A stretch of DNA of 64,000 bases from Archilochus colubris (taxonomy: Eukaryota > Chordata > Aves > Apodiformes > Trochilidae): the NCBI GenBank assembly GCA_023079485.1, contig CM041085.1, forward strand, positions 31,109,121 through 31,173,120, written 5' to 3'. A program made the position numbers and the translations under genes. Positions within the stretch are counted from its first letter, which is position 1, and each line of letters opens with the position of its first letter. Positions 62,246-64,000 of this stretch are shown in pieces. The notes under the pieces are model-generated. The model was not told the origin of the DNA. It was given only the letters and a program-made list of their open reading frames with translations, and searched no databases.

Positions 62246-63606
62246 CGGAGGACAACATATGCAGAGGATTTAAGGATTGGTCATCATACACAGATTTGGA
62301 TCACTCCACAGCTGTTAGTACTCAAGGCTTTTTGAAAGCCAGTGCAAAGTATCTAGCAACATAGGTCAGCTGTGGTTGAAGAGAGGGCTTTATTCCATAA
62401 ACTAATGGCCCTAAAAAGGTTCAAGCCACTCTGTAGAATTTCTGTCACCAGCCATATTTAAGCACCTGGTAATAAAGCATCCACCTATGAACAGTATGAA
62501 TATGCTACCTATCTTGCTGGCCTTTTAGCTACAACCTTGGACATAACAACCTTCAACACAGCATCCAGCTAAGTAGCTGAGACTGGAAATCAGCTGCATC
62601 AGTCCCAAAATTTACACTGGATCTCAGATTTTCCAAGGCCACAGGACCATTTTTTTCCCTGGGAGTACAGACTCTGGTTCTCTGATTGTACAATTAGAAA
62701 GGCAGGCCTCCTAGCAAGCCAGAGGTAAGTGGAGGTTTTATAGCATCTGTACCTAAGTGCAGACAATGAACCCCACAGCAGATTCTGAGAATTATCTTGT
62801 GGAGAAGAGCTGCCAGTCTTTCCAAAAAGTTACTAATATCTAGGGAGATACTGGAAGAAAGGATAAAAAGATGTACAATTTTTTTACAAAAGTAAAATAT
62901 TTTTTTTTAAAAGGCAAGGGAGTGTTTCTGGTAATCTTCCTATAAATTTATCTTTATTTTTAAACAAGAAATGGAACGAATACTTTAAAAAGAAACAATT
63001 ACTGGCTAGCAATAGCTTTGTGTGAATCAAGCAGTATTAAATTATGAAAGAAAAATCCTGCCAGATATCCATGGATCCGTCCAAAAAAACAATTATAAAA
63101 TTAGACAAAGCAGTGAATTGCTATGTGACAGTAAGAAAGGCATTTGATATATTATAGAAATCATAACTCAAAAATTAATTTCAGCTGACTGGATAACAAC
63201 ATTGCCAAATTTGTTGATCTACAGTTCCATTGTTATGACCATTTAAGATTTGCAAACAACAGGATAAGTTTTCAGTCATCTAACTTAACATCCATAAGAT
63301 GGGAAAGACAGCACACTTGTATAATTATTGCATTAATGCCCTTCCAACTTTACGAAAAGAAATATTTTTCCTTGTGTGAATGGACATAACTCAATCACAT
63401 GCTGCAGTTTTCCTACTGCATAGTCGTGTTCCTCATCAGACCCACAGATCATGCAATATTCTCTTGCCATACTAACCACTTGCTGTCAAAAATAGCTTGA
63501 ATTCACCAGCCACCTTCCATTCAACTTTGGTTTAGAGATGATTCAGCCCAGCTTGCCAATGGTTGCCACCTGCTCACCACAAACTCAGTGTTCCCAGTAG
63601 AAAACA

Positions 63607-63648
63607 GTAGGGGAGGAAGAGAAAAAAAAAGATAAAGAAAAAAAGCAG
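63607..63648 (+). repeat. Purine-rich tract
   Basis: Gtaggggaggaagag followed by A-runs; almost entirely purine. Confidence 0.7.
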
Positions 63649-63969
63649 GACAGCATCCTGGGCTACGTCTAGAGGGGATAGTATGTGTCAGACTGCACTG
63701 CATGCACTAGTAAAGAAATGCTTTCACTGCATGACCTGAGCTGCCTTCTGTTCAAATCAAGCATTTCTCCTCTGATGAACTGTGAGTTCACGAGGGGAAG
63801 GATGTGGCCTTATGAAACACAGAGCCACAAACTGAAGAAATGCTGCATTATATTGCCAACATCTGCAATCACACAGTATTCTCTTATGAGCTTTGAGACA
63901 TCAAGACATTACATGAATTTGGGGGAGTCCTTTTTGCCATAAAGATGTTGTCAAAGAAAAGTCCACAGT

Positions 63970-63999
63970 GGAAGGGGAAAGAAAAAAAGAAAAAAAGAA
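63970..63999 (+). repeat. Purine tract at window end
   Basis: Thirty purines (ggaaggggaaagaaaaaaag and so on) ending one base before the window edge. The repeat may continue beyond it. Confidence 0.75.
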
Positions 64000-64000
64000 C

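Larger units (their letters stand above)
62246..64000. other. AT-rich sequence, nothing recognised
   Basis: 1.75 kb with purine tracts near 63607-63648 and 63970-63999. An 85-codon frame at 63685-63942 resembles no known protein. Confidence 0.6.

Noticed and set aside
1..64000. Endogenous retrovirus, LTR pair, CRISPR array, operon or microRNA hairpin
   Set aside because: I looked for paired LTRs with TG/CA ends, gag/pol motifs other than CR1 RT, regularly spaced repeats and familiar microRNA seeds, and found none that I could support by eye.

Overview
The window looks like a low-GC, gene-poor stretch of a bird nuclear chromosome (intron or intergenic). The main evidence is many truncated CR1 LINE retrotransposons in both orientations. 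Their 3' ends carry the avian/reptilian hallmark: a 'gttgga...gatgatct...ggtcccttccaacc' core followed by short ATTCTATG octamer repeats (read as atagaatc on the opposite strand). There are no operons, bacterial signals, rRNA, recognisable tRNA or CRISPR. The species cannot be named from the sequence. High CR1 density fits a CR1-rich bird lineage, but that is inference.

No protein-coding host gene is recognised. Open frames outside CR1 are mostly under about 105 codons, and none resembles a known protein. The longest one (59538-60011) lies in a C/T-rich stretch where stop codons are scarce. One short segment (14697-14780) has the form of an internal exon, but its protein is not recognised.

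Layout: 1-6.5 kb is AT-rich unique DNA with one old CR1 (about 2093-2436). 6.5-20.1 kb carries CR1 pieces at 6547(-), 9981(-), 11819(+), 15494(-), 16851(-), 19456(+) and 19868(+), with A/C-only tracts and microsatellites between them. 20-27 kb holds a very old CR1 body (about 22320-23740, +) with recognisable endonuclease and reverse-transcriptase remnants, then 25243(-) and the head-to-head pair 26590(+)/26761(-). 27-31 kb is unique AT-rich DNA. A young-looking CR1 at 31090(-) and another at 32119(+) are followed by over 6 kb of AT-rich DNA with microsatellites, then a second ancient CR1 body (about 38870-40090, +). 41-50 kb has 40942(-), the long 43009(-), a small piece at 45380(-), and the best-preserved element at 48950-49923(+), whose 300-codon frame is still open through the RT FADD motif to its natural stop. 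50-64 kb has a 31-bp CR1 relic at 50018(-), then 52408(+), 54967(-), 57090(+) and a 1.27-kb element at 60980-62245(-).

The recognisable recent-to-middle-aged CR1 copies add up to roughly 9 kb (about 14%). With the two ancient bodies the total is nearer 18%. Both are hand estimates. All copies are 5'-truncated or broken, so none could move by itself. I found no convincing new biological system. The items most worth checking are the intact CR1 frame, the exon-like segment, the ancient CR1 bodies, the internally deleted CR1 copies, and a 29-bp tandem duplication containing a perfect palindrome.
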